Below, in pieces: positions 25,254 through 34,625 of a stretch of 52,901 nucleotides of DNA (positions are counted from its first letter, which is position 1; each line of letters starts with the position of its first letter). The DNA is from Ruminococcus sp. (GTDB taxonomy: Bacteria; Bacillota; Clostridia; Oscillospirales; Ruminococcaceae). The stretch spans positions 1 to 52,901 of the forward strand of contig JAGCWY010000029.1 of NCBI GenBank assembly GCA_017961625.1. The letters are read 5' to 3'. A model generated the notes under the pieces. It searched no databases and was not told the origin of the DNA. It saw only the letters and a program-made list of their open reading frames with translations. Made by a program: the position numbers and the translations under genes.

Positions 25254-26747
25254 ATGTTCTATAACAGCACAAGAAACAGCGATGTCAAGGTAAGCAGTGC
25301 TGAAGCTATAACACAGGGAATCTCAGCTGAAGGCGGACTTTTTGTTCCGGAGAGCATTCCTCAGCTTACCATGGAAGAGATAAAGGCTATTGGCGATATG
25401 AAGTATGCAGACAGAGCTGCTTATGTGTTTGCAAAATACCTTACAGATTTTACGGAAGCAGAGATACATCACTGTACGGATAACGCCTATAGTACAAAGA
25501 ATTTTGAGACAGAGAGCATTTCTGAAATAGCACATCTTTTTGACGGAACATATATGCTTGAATTATGGCATGGTCCGACCTGTGCATTTAAGGATATGGC
25601 TCTTCAGATACTGCCTTATTTCCTTACAACTTCCGCTAAAAAGATAAAGCTTGACAAAAAGATAGTAATACTTGTTGCGACTTCCGGTGATACAGGAAAG
25701 GCTGCACTTGAAGGCTTTAAGGATGTTGAAGGAACATCTATCCTTGTTTTTTATCCTGAGGATGGAGTAAGTCCAATGCAGAAACGTCAGATGAAGACTC
25801 AGGAAGGCTCAAATGTTGGAGTTTGTGCGATAAAAGGAAATTTTGACGACTGCCAGAACGGTGTTAAGGCTATTTTTACCGATGATGATGTAAAAGCAGC
25901 TCTGGACAGTAAGGGAATGATATTCTCAAGCGCAAATTCTATAAACTGGGGACGTCTTGTTCCACAGGTAGTTTACTATGTTTCTGCTTATGCAGAGCTT
26001 GTAAAAGACGGAGGAATAGCTCTCGGCGACAAAATAAACATTGTTGTTCCAACTGGAAATTTCGGAAATATCCTTGCTGCTTACTATGCAAAGCATATGG
26101 GAATACCGGTTAACAAGCTTATATGTGCTTCAAATATTAACAATGTTCTTACTGATTTTATAAATACAGGAGTTTATGATAGAAACAGAAAGTTTTATGC
26201 AACTGTTTCTCCTTCAATGGATATTCTTATCTCTAGCAATCTAGAAAGACTTCTATATCTGATGACCGACAGAAATGATGCAGTTATCCGTGAATGGTTC
26301 GGAAAACTTTCAACAGAGGGAAGATATGAGGTAAGTTCCGAGGTCAAGGCGAAGCTAAAGGAAGAATTTGCTGCTGGCTTCTGTGACGACGGTCAGACAA
26401 AAGCAACTATCCATTCTATTTATGAAAAGTATTCATATACATGTGATACACATACGGCTGTTGCAGTAAAGGTTTATAAGGACTATAAGGAGACTACAGG
26501 AGATACTACAAAGACAGTCATAGCTTCAACAGCAAGCCCGTATAAGTTCAGTGCAGCTGTGCTTGAGGCTCTTGAAGGTAATAAGTCCGATATTGATGAA
26601 TATGATAAGGTTGATAAGATAGCTGAGCTTTCAGATATACCTGTTCCGGCAGCCCTTGCAGATCTTAAAAACAAGCCTGAACGTTTCACTGATGTAATTG
26701 ACAAAGCAGAACAGAAGGCTTACGTGCTCAGAACACTGGGCGTTTGA
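25254..26747 (+). CDS. thrC: Threonine synthase
   Basis: 497 residues from ATG 25254 (GGGTGAT upstream); an earlier in-frame ATG falls in the yraN remnant and lacks a site. It begins MFYNSTRNS with GGLFVPE as in the long, clostridial/E. coli-like class. The PLP lysine is Lys113 in HGPTCAFKDMALQ; ATSGDTGKAAL and VPTGNFGNILAAY bind the cofactor phosphate. It converts O-phosphohomoserine to threonine. No T-box or other amino-acid leader precedes it, and the phosphoesterase gene follows after 3 bases. Confidence 0.96.
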   Translation: MFYNSTRNSDVKVSSAEAITQGISAEGGLFVPESIPQLTMEEIKAIGDMKYADRAAYVFAKYLTDFTEAEIHHCTDNAYSTKNFETESISEIAHLFDGTYMLELWHGPTCAFKDMALQILPYFLTTSAKKIKLDKKIVILVATSGDTGKAALEGFKDVEGTSILVFYPEDGVSPMQKRQMKTQEGSNVGVCAIKGNFDDCQNGVKAIFTDDDVKAALDSKGMIFSSANSINWGRLVPQVVYYVSAYAELVKDGGIALGDKINIVVPTGNFGNILAAYYAKHMGIPVNKLICASNINNVLTDFINTGVYDRNRKFYATVSPSMDILISSNLERLLYLMTDRNDAVIREWFGKLSTEGRYEVSSEVKAKLKEEFAAGFCDDGQTKATIHSIYEKYSYTCDTHTAVAVKVYKDYKETTGDTTKTVIASTASPYKFSAAVLEALEGNKSDIDEYDKVDKIAELSDIPVPAALADLKNKPERFTDVIDKAEQKAYVLRTLGV

Positions 26748-26750
26748 TTG

Positions 26751-27443
26751 ATGAGCTTGTTCGTAATGGCAGATCTGCACCTGTGCAAGGGCAATCCTGA
26801 GAAAACTATGAGTGTTTTCAATGGCTGGGCCGATTATCAGGAGCGGATTGAGAAGAACTGGCTTGAATTGATAAAAGATGAGGATACTATAGTCATTCCC
26901 GGAGATATTTCATGGGGAATGTCCCTTGATGAGGCTGCTCCGGATTTCAAATTCATAGAAAATCTGCCCGGGCAGAAGATCATTATAAAAGGTAACCATG
27001 ATTACTGGTGGACGACTATGAAGAAAATGGAAGGATTTCTTTCGTCTGAGGGCTGTTCTTCCATAAGGATACTGCATAATAATCACTATCGATATGGAGA
27101 TTACGGTATCTGCGGTACGAGAGGCTGGGTAAATATGCCTGGTGAAACTCAAGACGAGAAGATACTAAAAAGAGAAGTGCAGAGGCTTGAAATGTCAGTA
27201 AAATCAGCTGTAGACGCAGGACTGATACCAATTGTTTTCCTGCATTACCCGCCGATATTTGCAACAAATTTTAACTATGACATTCTCGAGATACTTTATC
27301 GTTATAAGATAAAAGACTGTTATTACGGACATATTCACGGCAGGTCGGCACATGAACTGTGTGTAAAAAACACTTATGACGATGTTAATTTTCATTTGGT
27401 ATCAGGTGATTATTTACAATTTGTGCCTGAGAAAATTTTTTGA
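26751..27443 (+). CDS. Cytoplasmic calcineurin-like metallophosphoesterase
   Basis: 230 residues, no signal or membrane segment. Metal ligands: MADLHLC, IPGDISWG, KGNHDYWW, FLHYPP and YGHIHGR. This set belongs to a common Firmicutes phosphoesterase subfamily with unknown substrate. ATG 26751 lies 3 bases after the thrC stop and lacks a clear site, suggesting translation coupled to thrC. Confidence 0.87.
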   Translation: MSLFVMADLHLCKGNPEKTMSVFNGWADYQERIEKNWLELIKDEDTIVIPGDISWGMSLDEAAPDFKFIENLPGQKIIIKGNHDYWWTTMKKMEGFLSSEGCSSIRILHNNHYRYGDYGICGTRGWVNMPGETQDEKILKREVQRLEMSVKSAVDAGLIPIVFLHYPPIFATNFNYDILEILYRYKIKDCYYGHIHGRSAHELCVKNTYDDVNFHLVSGDYLQFVPEKIF

Positions 27444-27475
27444 ATTGTGCATTATGCAGAAGTAAAAAAAATCAG

Positions 27476-27504
27476 TAGAAAAATTCTTGGAAATGTGGTA
27501 TAAT
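27476..27504 (+). promoter_or_regulatory. Promoter of tig
   Basis: An extended -10, TGGTATAAT (TATAAT at 27499-27504), with a weak -35 TAGAAA at 27476-27481 and 17-base spacing. The start codon is 41 bases downstream of the -10. Confidence 0.6.
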
Positions 27505-27544
27505 ATTCCAAGTATGTTATATAAATATTGGAGGACGTATTAAA

Positions 27545-28852
27545 ATGAGTTTAAAATCATCAAACAAAACAGATGTGAATACTACAGAGTTAGTAATTTC
27601 TATTGATCCTGAGACCTTTGAAACAGCCGTTGAAAAGGAATATCAGCGTCAGAAGAAAAATATCCAGATCAGAGGCTTCAGAAAGGGTAAGGTTTCAAGA
27701 AAGCTTGCTGAGAGAGAGTTCGGTGAAGGTGCATTCTACGAGGGTGCTATCAATTCTCTTCTCGGTCCCGAGATTGACGCTGCTGTAAAGGAAACTGGTC
27801 TTGTGCTCGTTGACAGACCTAATGTTGAGGTTACGTCTCTCGACAAGGCTGAGGGCGTTGAGATTAAGGCTATTTGTGTTACAAAGCCTGAAATCGAGAT
27901 ATCTGATTACAAGGGTATCAAAGCTCCCAAGGAAGTAAAAGAAATTACTGACGAGGATATAGACAAGCAGATAGATATCATTAGAAAGAAGAATGCTCGT
28001 ATCGTTTCGGTTGACGACAGAGCAGCTCAGCTTGATGATGAAGTAATCATTGATTTTGAAGGCTTCTTCGGCGATGAGGCTTTTGAAGGCGGAAAGGGCG
28101 AAGATCACCCGCTTCGTCTTGGCAGCGGACAGTTTATCCCTGGTTTTGAGGATCAGATAGTTGGTCATAATATAGGCGATGAGTTCGACGTAAATGTTAC
28201 ATTCCCCGAGAACTACCAGATGTCTGATTATGCCGGCAAAGAAGCAACCTTCAAGTGCAAGCTTAAGGGTATAAGCTACGAAGAACTCCCTGAGATCAAT
28301 GATGATCTTGTAAAGGATGCAACAGAATTTGAAACAGTTGCAGAATACAAGGACGATATAAAGTCCAAGCTTGAAGAGGCTGCTGTACAGCAGGCTGAAG
28401 CAGAATTTGATAACGCAGTTATGAACGCACTCATTGAAAAGGTGGATTCTCCTATACCTAACTGCATGTATGAGCAGAGAATAGATGCTCTTATGAGATC
28501 TTTTGAGCAGCAGCTCCAGCAGCAGGGTATGGATATCAAGCTTTACTTCCAGTACACAGGAATGGATACTGATTCATTCAGAGAGACATACAGAGATAGA
28601 GCTGTTAACGAGGTTAAGCTTAGACTTGCTCTTGAGAAAATCGCTGAGCTTGAAAAGATTGAGGTAAGCGAAGAAGAGATCAACAACAGTCTCGGTGAGA
28701 TCGCAGCAGCCAATAATATGGATGTTGAAACAGTTAAGCGTTTTATTCCGCTTGATGATTATACAACAGATCTTAAAGTACAGAAGGCCATAGATTTTGT
28801 AAAAGAAAATGCCGTTGTAGACAATACAGCTGCCGAGGACAAGGCTGAATAA
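27545..28852 (+). CDS. tig: Trigger factor
   Basis: 435 residues. Ribosome-binding domain with the signature GFRKGK (44-49; the usual Pro that follows is Ser here), a central FKBP-type prolyl isomerase domain (about 160-245, IIDFEGFFGDEAFEGG and FIPGFEDQIVGH) and a C-terminal helical chaperone domain. It binds nascent chains at the ribosomal exit. Placed directly before clpP-clpX, the usual order in Firmicutes, with a terminator between. GGAGG precedes the ATG. Confidence 0.96.
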   Translation: MSLKSSNKTDVNTTELVISIDPETFETAVEKEYQRQKKNIQIRGFRKGKVSRKLAEREFGEGAFYEGAINSLLGPEIDAAVKETGLVLVDRPNVEVTSLDKAEGVEIKAICVTKPEIEISDYKGIKAPKEVKEITDEDIDKQIDIIRKKNARIVSVDDRAAQLDDEVIIDFEGFFGDEAFEGGKGEDHPLRLGSGQFIPGFEDQIVGHNIGDEFDVNVTFPENYQMSDYAGKEATFKCKLKGISYEELPEINDDLVKDATEFETVAEYKDDIKSKLEEAAVQQAEAEFDNAVMNALIEKVDSPIPNCMYEQRIDALMRSFEQQLQQQGMDIKLYFQYTGMDTDSFRETYRDRAVNEVKLRLALEKIAELEKIEVSEEEINNSLGEIAAANNMDVETVKRFIPLDDYTTDLKVQKAIDFVKENAVVDNTAAEDKAE

Positions 28853-28884
28853 GACTTAATCCGACAAACGATCATAAAATACAT

Positions 28885-28920
28885 AGTTGTCCCGCAGCCT
28901 TTTGTGGGACAACTGTTTTT
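28885..28920 (+). terminator. Intrinsic terminator after tig
   Basis: AGTTGTCCC/GGGACAACT with further inner pairs, then GTTTTT. It lies 20 bases before clpP, so clpPX may rely on read-through or on its own unrecognised promoter. Confidence 0.8.
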
Positions 28921-28940
28921 AGAAGAAAGGGCGATATAAT

Positions 28941-29531
28941 ATGAGCGTACTTGTACCTTACGTCGTTGAACAGACAAGCAGAGGAGAAAGATCCTATGAT
29001 ATCTACTCCCGTCTGCTGAATGACAGGATCATAATGCTTTCAGATCAGGTGAATGATGCCACAGCAAGCGTTGTTGTAGCTCAGTTGCTTTATCTTGAAA
29101 GCCAGGATTCAGAGAAGGATATATCATTGTATATAAACAGTCCAGGCGGTTCTGTTACAGCCGGCATGGCTATATATGATACAATGAATTACATCAAGTG
29201 TGATGTTTCCACAATATGCATCGGTATGGCGGCTTCAATGGGAGCTTTCCTTCTTTCTTCCGGTGCTAAGGGAAAGCGTATTGCTCTTCCAAACAGTGAA
29301 ATAATGATTCATCAGCCTCTTATAGGCGGCGGTCTTGGCGGTCAGCAGACCGATATCATGATACACGCAAAAAATCTTGAAAGAACAAGAGATCGTCTTG
29401 AAGAAATTATTGCAGCAAATACCGGCAAAAGCGTTGAAGAAATCCATTCAGCTTGTGAAAGAGATAATTACATGACAGCTCAAGAGGCTCTTGAGTTCGG
29501 ACTTATAGATAAGGTAATTACAAAAAGGTAG
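28941..29531 (+). CDS. clpP: ATP-dependent Clp protease proteolytic subunit
   Basis: 196 residues. Catalytic triad: Ser99 in GMAASMGAF, His124 in MIHQPLIGG and Asp175 in CERDNYMTA. It forms the tetradecameric peptidase chamber served by ClpX and, here, by the ClpC-like protein encoded just downstream. GAAAGGGCG lies upstream of the ATG. Ten bases separate it from clpX. Confidence 0.97.
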   Translation: MSVLVPYVVEQTSRGERSYDIYSRLLNDRIIMLSDQVNDATASVVVAQLLYLESQDSEKDISLYINSPGGSVTAGMAIYDTMNYIKCDVSTICIGMAASMGAFLLSSGAKGKRIALPNSEIMIHQPLIGGGLGGQQTDIMIHAKNLERTRDRLEEIIAANTGKSVEEIHSACERDNYMTAQEALEFGLIDKVITKR

Positions 29532-29540
29532 GGGAATTAA

Positions 29541-30827
29541 ATGGCTGAAACGTTCAAATCGTGCAGCTTTTGCGGAAAAGGGGAAAACCGGGTACGCAGT
29601 ATGTTTTCTGCAGGTTCGTCCAATATTTGTGATGAGTGTGTAACGTACTGCTACGAAATGCTATACGGACCCGGAGTAGCTAAGGCGCACAGAAAAGCAG
29701 CAAAAAGTGAAAACGATAACGATGTATCATCCATTAAGCTTATGAAGCCTAAGGAGATAAAGGAATTCCTTGACGAATACGTTATCGGTCAGGATGAAGC
29801 GAAGATATCGCTTTCTGTTGCTGTATACAATCATTATAAAAGAATAATGAGCCAGGAAAATGAGAAAGACTTTCCTTCAAATGATGGCGTAGAGTTGCAA
29901 AAGAGTAACGTCCTCCTTCTTGGTCCGACGGGCGTCGGCAAAACTTTTTTGGCTCAGACGCTTGCTAAACTGCTTAACGTACCGTTTGCAATCGCAGACG
30001 CAACAACGATAACCGAAGCAGGATATGTAGGCGACGACGTTGAAAATGTACTTCTGCGTCTTATCCAGGCCGCTGATTTTGATATCAAAGCGGCTGAACG
30101 TGGAATCATATATATTGACGAGATAGATAAGATTGCAAGAAAATCCGAGAATACTTCGCTTACTCGTGACGTAAGTGGAGAAGGTGTTCAGCAGGCCCTT
30201 CTGAAAATAATCGAGGGAACTGTTTCAAATGTTCCTCCTCAGGGCGGAAGGAAGCACCCTAATCAGGAGGTTATCCAGATAAACACAAAGAATATACTGT
30301 TTATATGTGGCGGTGCGTTTGACGGACTTGAAAGGCAGATACAGAAGCGTATCGGTAAATCACCTATAGGCTTTGGTGGTGAGCTAAAGTCAAACAATGA
30401 AGATTTGAACAATCTCTTTAAACAAGTCGTTCCTAAGGATCTTGTTAAATTCGGTATGGTTCCTGAATTTGTTGGAAGACTTCCGGTGATTTCTGTACTT
30501 GACGAGCTTGACGAGGCTTCGCTGGTAAGGATACTTACAGAGCCGAAGAATGCTCTTATTAAGCAGTATAAAAAACTATTTAGCTATGATGATATTGAGC
30601 TTGATATAGATGATGCAGCTCTTATAGAAATAGCGAAAAAAGCTATCGTTCAGAAGACAGGTGCCCGCGGACTCAGATCTATACTTGAGTCGATACTGAT
30701 GAAAACCATGTTTACCGTTCCTTCGGACGGCAGCATAGCAAAGGTAACTGTTACAGCTGACTGCGTTATCAATAATGTGGAGCCTCTTCTTACAAACAGA
30801 AGGAATAAGCTCCTTAAAGCTGAATAA
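29541..30827 (+). CDS. clpX: ClpX ATPase subunit
   Basis: 428 residues. The N-terminal zinc-binding domain has Cys8, Cys11, Cys30 and Cys33. Walker A is GPTGVGKT (128-135), followed by Walker B IIYIDEIDKIA. The IGF loop (KSPIGFGGE) docks on ClpP, and sensor 2 GARGLRSI is near the end. It unfolds substrates for ClpP. Ends at a strong terminator. Confidence 0.97.
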   Translation: MAETFKSCSFCGKGENRVRSMFSAGSSNICDECVTYCYEMLYGPGVAKAHRKAAKSENDNDVSSIKLMKPKEIKEFLDEYVIGQDEAKISLSVAVYNHYKRIMSQENEKDFPSNDGVELQKSNVLLLGPTGVGKTFLAQTLAKLLNVPFAIADATTITEAGYVGDDVENVLLRLIQAADFDIKAAERGIIYIDEIDKIARKSENTSLTRDVSGEGVQQALLKIIEGTVSNVPPQGGRKHPNQEVIQINTKNILFICGGAFDGLERQIQKRIGKSPIGFGGELKSNNEDLNNLFKQVVPKDLVKFGMVPEFVGRLPVISVLDELDEASLVRILTEPKNALIKQYKKLFSYDDIELDIDDAALIEIAKKAIVQKTGARGLRSILESILMKTMFTVPSDGSIAKVTVTADCVINNVEPLLTNRRNKLLKAE

Positions 30828-30835
30828 AAATAATC

Positions 30836-30868
30836 AACCTCCTATGGATTGCCATAGGAGGTTTTTTC
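30836..30868 (+). terminator. Intrinsic terminator after clpX
   Basis: AACCTCCTATGG/CCATAGGAGGTT, a perfect 12-bp stem with a 4-base loop, then a T-run. Confidence 0.95.
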
Positions 30869-30890
30869 TTTTTATCAGATTATATCAGCA

Positions 30891-31028
30891 TCAACAGCCG
30901 CAACCGCAGTTGTTTCCGCAGTCACAGCCGTTGCCACCACATCCACAACCTGAGAAGAGGATTACAACAAGAAGGATAAGAATTATAACGAACCAACCAT
31001 TATTTCCGCCTAAGCATGAATTACACAT
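30891..31028 (-). CDS. Small Cys/Gly-rich single-span membrane peptide
   Basis: 45 residues from ATG 31028, which has AAGGAG ten bases upstream; a longer in-frame start lacks one. It has three parts: a short N-terminus with CNSC and GGNNGW, one hydrophobic helix (WFVIILILLVVILF), and a C-terminal tail of Gly, Asn and Cys (CGCGG, CDCGNN, CGCGC). The GNNG-plus-helix layout recalls YjcZ-type sporulation peptides, but the Cys-rich tail does not. Function unknown. It is convergent with clpX and divergent from the ClpC-like gene. The ribosome binding site and clean ORF make it likely to be real. Confidence 0.65.
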   Translation of the reverse strand: MCNSCLGGNNGWFVIILILLVVILFSGCGCGGNGCDCGNNCGCGC

Positions 31029-31199
31029 ATTAAAGCAACTCCTTAGAAAAATGTATATGAACCGCTTTCTGCGTTTCATAGTATATAATATGCCGGCTAA
31101 AAAAAAGTGTTACAGATATGAGGCAGTCCTGCTATATCGACATATACCGCACTAAAAAAGTGGCATAATATATTTAAGGAAAACAAAGGAGTGTCTCAA

Positions 31200-33536
31200 A
31201 TGATAAACAGTGAAAAATTTACACGACGTTCGTTAAGCATTATTGATGAAGCGATAGAATATGCTTCAGAGCTTGGACATACTTATGTCGGGAGCGAGCA
31301 TATACTGCTTTCTATTATCGCAGAAAGAAATTCCAAGGCAGCAGATATTCTTATAAAATGCGGTGCAACATATGATATTATCAAAAATGAGATAATAAGA
31401 ATGGTTGGAGAGGGAACTCCGTCAATATTGAATCAGCGTTTTTTTACTGCAGCTACAAAGAGAATACTTGAGCTTTCTTATATGATAGCTTCAGAAAACG
31501 GCAGTAATCAGGCAACTCCGGAGCATATACTTGCTTCGATTATAAAAGAGCCTTCATGCAGTGCTTTTACGGTGTTGAAAAAAGCTGAATGTAATATTAC
31601 TTATATTATAAATGAGCTTTGCAGAATAATAGATGAAGATGAAGGATTAAGACAGCATGAAGTAATAAAGCTTAAACAGAGTCAGTTGCCGAATCTCTAC
31701 AGATTCGGAAAAAATATGACAGACCCCGATTCAATAAAAAAGATGGATCCTCTTATTGGCAGGGAAGCGGAAATAAAACGTTTATTGCAGATCCTTTCAA
31801 GAAGGAATAAAAACAATCCTTGCCTTATAGGGGAAGCAGGCGTTGGCAAAACAGCTGTGGTTGAAGGAATAGCAGCACTGTTTATGCGCAATCTTGTTCC
31901 TGATGATCTGAAAAATAAATTTATCTTTTCTCTTGATTTTACAGCTATCCTTTCAGGAGCAAAGTATCGCGGCGACTTTGAAGAGCGAGTAAAAGCCTGT
32001 ATTGATGAAGCATTAAACGCCGAGAATATAATCTTGTTTATCGACGAAATACACATGATAGTCAATGCAGGTGCAGCAGAAGGAGCAATTGACGCAGCAA
32101 ATATTATGAAGCCTTTGCTTGCAAGGGATAAGCTTCAAATCATAGGAGCGACCACATACAGTGAATATTCAAGGACGATTGAAAAGGACGCGGCTCTTGA
32201 ACGGCGTTTTCAGCCTGTGCATATAGGCGAGCCAGATGCGGATAACTGTATTGACATATTAAAGGGTTTACGAAGAAATTACGAGGAATATCACTGTACA
32301 GAGATAAGTGATGAGATAATAAATATGGCTGTTGCATTGTCGCAGAGGTATATTAACGACAGGTTTTTACCAGACAAAGCAATAGATCTTCTTGATGAAG
32401 CATGTGCTTGCGCAAAAATGAGAAGATGCACACCTGTAATAGAGCATGATACAGAACTTATAAAGCTTGAAAACCATAGTATAAATGAATTTAAAAGACA
32501 TTTTAAAGACAAAAGAGGTACACCTGTAACAGAGGAAGACCTTTTTAACGTAATATCATTAAAAACAGGTATACCTATTCCGAGAATAAGCACAAAGGAA
32601 GCCGAAATGCTTACAGGACTGAAAAAAAGCCTTTTAGCTCGTATAGTAGGGCATAATGAGGCGATAGAGAAAGTGACAGAAGCTATATATCGCTCAAAAT
32701 GTGGACTACGTGATAAAAACAGACCTATAGTATCACTTCTGTTTGCAGGTCCGACCGGAACTGGAAAGACTGAACTTGCAAAAGCTCTTGCATACATTGT
32801 TTTCGACGGAAGAAAAAGCTTTATCCGGGTAGATATGTCTGAATATATGGAAAAACATTCCGTTTCAAAACTCATAGGTGCACCGCCTGGTTATGCGGGG
32901 TATGATAGTGGTGAAAAGAATTTGTGCGAGAGGGTTCGTAGGAATCCCTATTCACTTATTCTTCTTGACGAAATAGAAAAAGCTCATCCAAGCGTTTTGA
33001 ATATATTATTGCAGGTACTTGATGACGGTATACTAACAGATTCTATGATGAGAAGTGTCAGTTTCAGAAACTGTTTTATTATTTTGACTTCAAATATCGG
33101 TGCTAAGGAACTTACTACAGCACATTCCGTTGGATTTTCAGAAACAAGCAAAGATAATACAGACAAAAGAGTAAAGGAAGCCTTGGAAGAGTTTTTTTCG
33201 CCAGAGATAATCAACAGGATAGACGATATCATACTGTTCAGACCGTTAAATAAGGAGGATATGCTTAAAATAGGAAATATGGAGCTAGAAAAGCTCAAAC
33301 AGAGAGCCGACTCAATCGGTATCACACTTGAATTTACTCAGAGCATTGTTGAATCTATTGCAAATGCTGGGCATTCGTTAAAATACGGTGCAAGACCAAT
33401 TCGCAGAAAAGCGGAGCAACTTATTGAAAATGCGCTTTCTGAAATGATAGTGAAAGGAAAGATAAAAAGCGGCGATTGTGTAAAGGTTGATATTAAAGAT
33501 GAAATAGTTTGTATAACAAAAAAGATAGCGGTATAA
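31200..33536 (+). CDS. clpC: ClpC-like AAA+ unfoldase with shortened M region
   Basis: 778 residues; ATG 31200 lies eight bases after AAAGGAG. Two N-terminal Clp repeats (to about residue 145) precede D1 with Walker A GEAGVGKT and D2 with GPTGTGKT. The ClpP-docking loop VGF is present (AHSVGFSET). Between D1 and D2 the coiled-coil M/UVR region normal in ClpC is reduced to a short linker (about 30 fewer residues than B. subtilis ClpC by eye). MecA-type adaptor control may therefore differ. I see no CtsR-like heptad repeat upstream. It is likely a second unfoldase for ClpP. Confidence 0.88.
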   Translation: MINSEKFTRRSLSIIDEAIEYASELGHTYVGSEHILLSIIAERNSKAADILIKCGATYDIIKNEIIRMVGEGTPSILNQRFFTAATKRILELSYMIASENGSNQATPEHILASIIKEPSCSAFTVLKKAECNITYIINELCRIIDEDEGLRQHEVIKLKQSQLPNLYRFGKNMTDPDSIKKMDPLIGREAEIKRLLQILSRRNKNNPCLIGEAGVGKTAVVEGIAALFMRNLVPDDLKNKFIFSLDFTAILSGAKYRGDFEERVKACIDEALNAENIILFIDEIHMIVNAGAAEGAIDAANIMKPLLARDKLQIIGATTYSEYSRTIEKDAALERRFQPVHIGEPDADNCIDILKGLRRNYEEYHCTEISDEIINMAVALSQRYINDRFLPDKAIDLLDEACACAKMRRCTPVIEHDTELIKLENHSINEFKRHFKDKRGTPVTEEDLFNVISLKTGIPIPRISTKEAEMLTGLKKSLLARIVGHNEAIEKVTEAIYRSKCGLRDKNRPIVSLLFAGPTGTGKTELAKALAYIVFDGRKSFIRVDMSEYMEKHSVSKLIGAPPGYAGYDSGEKNLCERVRRNPYSLILLDEIEKAHPSVLNILLQVLDDGILTDSMMRSVSFRNCFIILTSNIGAKELTTAHSVGFSETSKDNTDKRVKEALEEFFSPEIINRIDDIILFRPLNKEDMLKIGNMELEKLKQRADSIGITLEFTQSIVESIANAGHSLKYGARPIRRKAEQLIENALSEMIVKGKIKSGDCVKVDIKDEIVCITKKIAV

Positions 33537-33562
33537 TAAACTTATTAATGATATTTAAAATT

Positions 33563-33588
33563 AAAAAAGCTCCTCGAGGAGCTTTTTT
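33563..33588. terminator. Bidirectional terminator between the clpC-like and radical SAM genes
   Basis: AAAAAAGCTCC-TCGA-GGAGCTTTTTT, with flanking A and T runs serving both strands. Its right end overlaps the stop codon of the minus-strand gene. Confidence 0.92.
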
Positions 33589-34501
33589 ATATTCCTATGA
33601 GATTAAAATCAGGGACATATTCTTCAGAAGCTGAGCTTTTTTGCTGGGTAAAACCCTTTATACCGAGTTCAGCTGCATAATTCACAACACTATTATATTC
33701 CATTTTTGTAACGTGTCGTTTAAGTTCTATGTGCTCGTCAGATATAAAATCAAAAGGAGTATACTGGTTCATTATGCTTACAAGCACATCGTCAGAGGAT
33801 GTATTACCTGCTATCCATTCAATAATTTTCATAGAGTCGTGTCTGTGAGAGGGGAGAACAAGGTGACGAATAATAGTACCTTTTATAAGTCCTCCTTCGC
33901 TATTGTATTGCAGACTTCCTATTTGTTTTATCATCGCCCGAACAGCTGTGGAGGATACTTCAAAATAATCAGGAGCGTTTGAGTACTTTTGTGATATATC
34001 TGATGAAAAGTATTTTATGTCCGGAAGATATATATCAATGTACCCGTCAAGGAGATCAATAGTTTTGCACGATTCATACCCGCCGCAGTTGTAAACAACG
34101 GGGATAATAAGCTTGTGTTTTACAATATCAAGAGCGGTAATAATATTAGGTACAAAATGAGTCGGAGTAACAAGGTCGATATTGTCTGCACCTTTTTCCT
34201 GCAAGGAGAGAAATATATCAGCAAGTTCCCTAACACTTATTTCCTTTCCAAAAAGTTTGTTGCTTATCTTATTATTCTGGCAGAAACAACAGTGAATGTT
34301 ACAACCGGAAAAGAAAACCGTACCTGCGCCGTTTTTATAGGATATACATGGTTCTTCCCATTTATGAAGGCTAGCTCTTGCTACAATGGTTTTGTTGCCG
34401 GCACCGCAGAAGCCCCTGCTAGTTGTTCTGTCTGCGCCGCATTTTCTGGGACAGAGCATACAATTATTCATTATTATGTCCATCATATTTTTCGCATTCA
34501 T
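33587..34501 (-). CDS. PflA-like radical SAM protein (COG1313 type)
   Basis: 304 residues. The radical SAM cluster cysteines are Cys67, Cys71 and Cys74 (GCNIHCCFCQN). An additional N-terminal Cys set (Cys14, Cys17, Cys21, Cys32) is typical of the COG1313 group annotated as putative pyruvate formate-lyase activating enzymes. No glycyl radical enzyme is encoded in this window, so the substrate is unknown. The start lies 3 bases after the stop of a 32-codon hydrophobic ORF and has only a weak site (GAAAG), so it is probably translated by coupling to that ORF. Confidence 0.86.
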   Translation of the reverse strand: MNAKNMMDIIMNNCMLCPRKCGADRTTSRGFCGAGNKTIVARASLHKWEEPCISYKNGAGTVFFSGCNIHCCFCQNNKISNKLFGKEISVRELADIFLSLQEKGADNIDLVTPTHFVPNIITALDIVKHKLIIPVVYNCGGYESCKTIDLLDGYIDIYLPDIKYFSSDISQKYSNAPDYFEVSSTAVRAMIKQIGSLQYNSEGGLIKGTIIRHLVLPSHRHDSMKIIEWIAGNTSSDDVLVSIMNQYTPFDFISDEHIELKRHVTKMEYNSVVNYAAELGIKGFTQQKSSASEEYVPDFNLIGI

Positions 34502-34504
34502 CTT

Positions 34505-34603
34505 TCATAAAATATCTGTAACTGAAATCCCGACCAGCGTAAGTACATTTAAGAATACCGTTTGCCAGAACGAGCTGAAGGTGTAATAAATTTTGCTTTT
34601 CAT
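34505..34603 (-). CDS. 32-residue hydrophobic small ORF upstream of the radical SAM gene
   Basis: ATG 34603 follows AAAGGTGG at five bases. The ORF encodes MKSKIYY, a hydrophobic stretch (FWQTVFLNVLTLVGI) and a short tail, ending three bases before the radical SAM ATG. A TTGACT-17-TAGAAT promoter is placed so that this ORF begins about 16 bases after the start of transcription. It is either a small membrane peptide or a leader ORF that couples translation to the next gene. No homologue recognised. Confidence 0.55.
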   Translation of the reverse strand: MKSKIYYTFSSFWQTVFLNVLTLVGISVTDIL

Positions 34604-34625
34604 TTTTCCACCTTTTACCAAAATA

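Noticed and set aside
31080..31199. CtsR operator before the clpC-like gene
   Set aside because: No direct GGTCAAA-type heptad repeat was found; only a short imperfect repeat CCGCACT...AGTGG.
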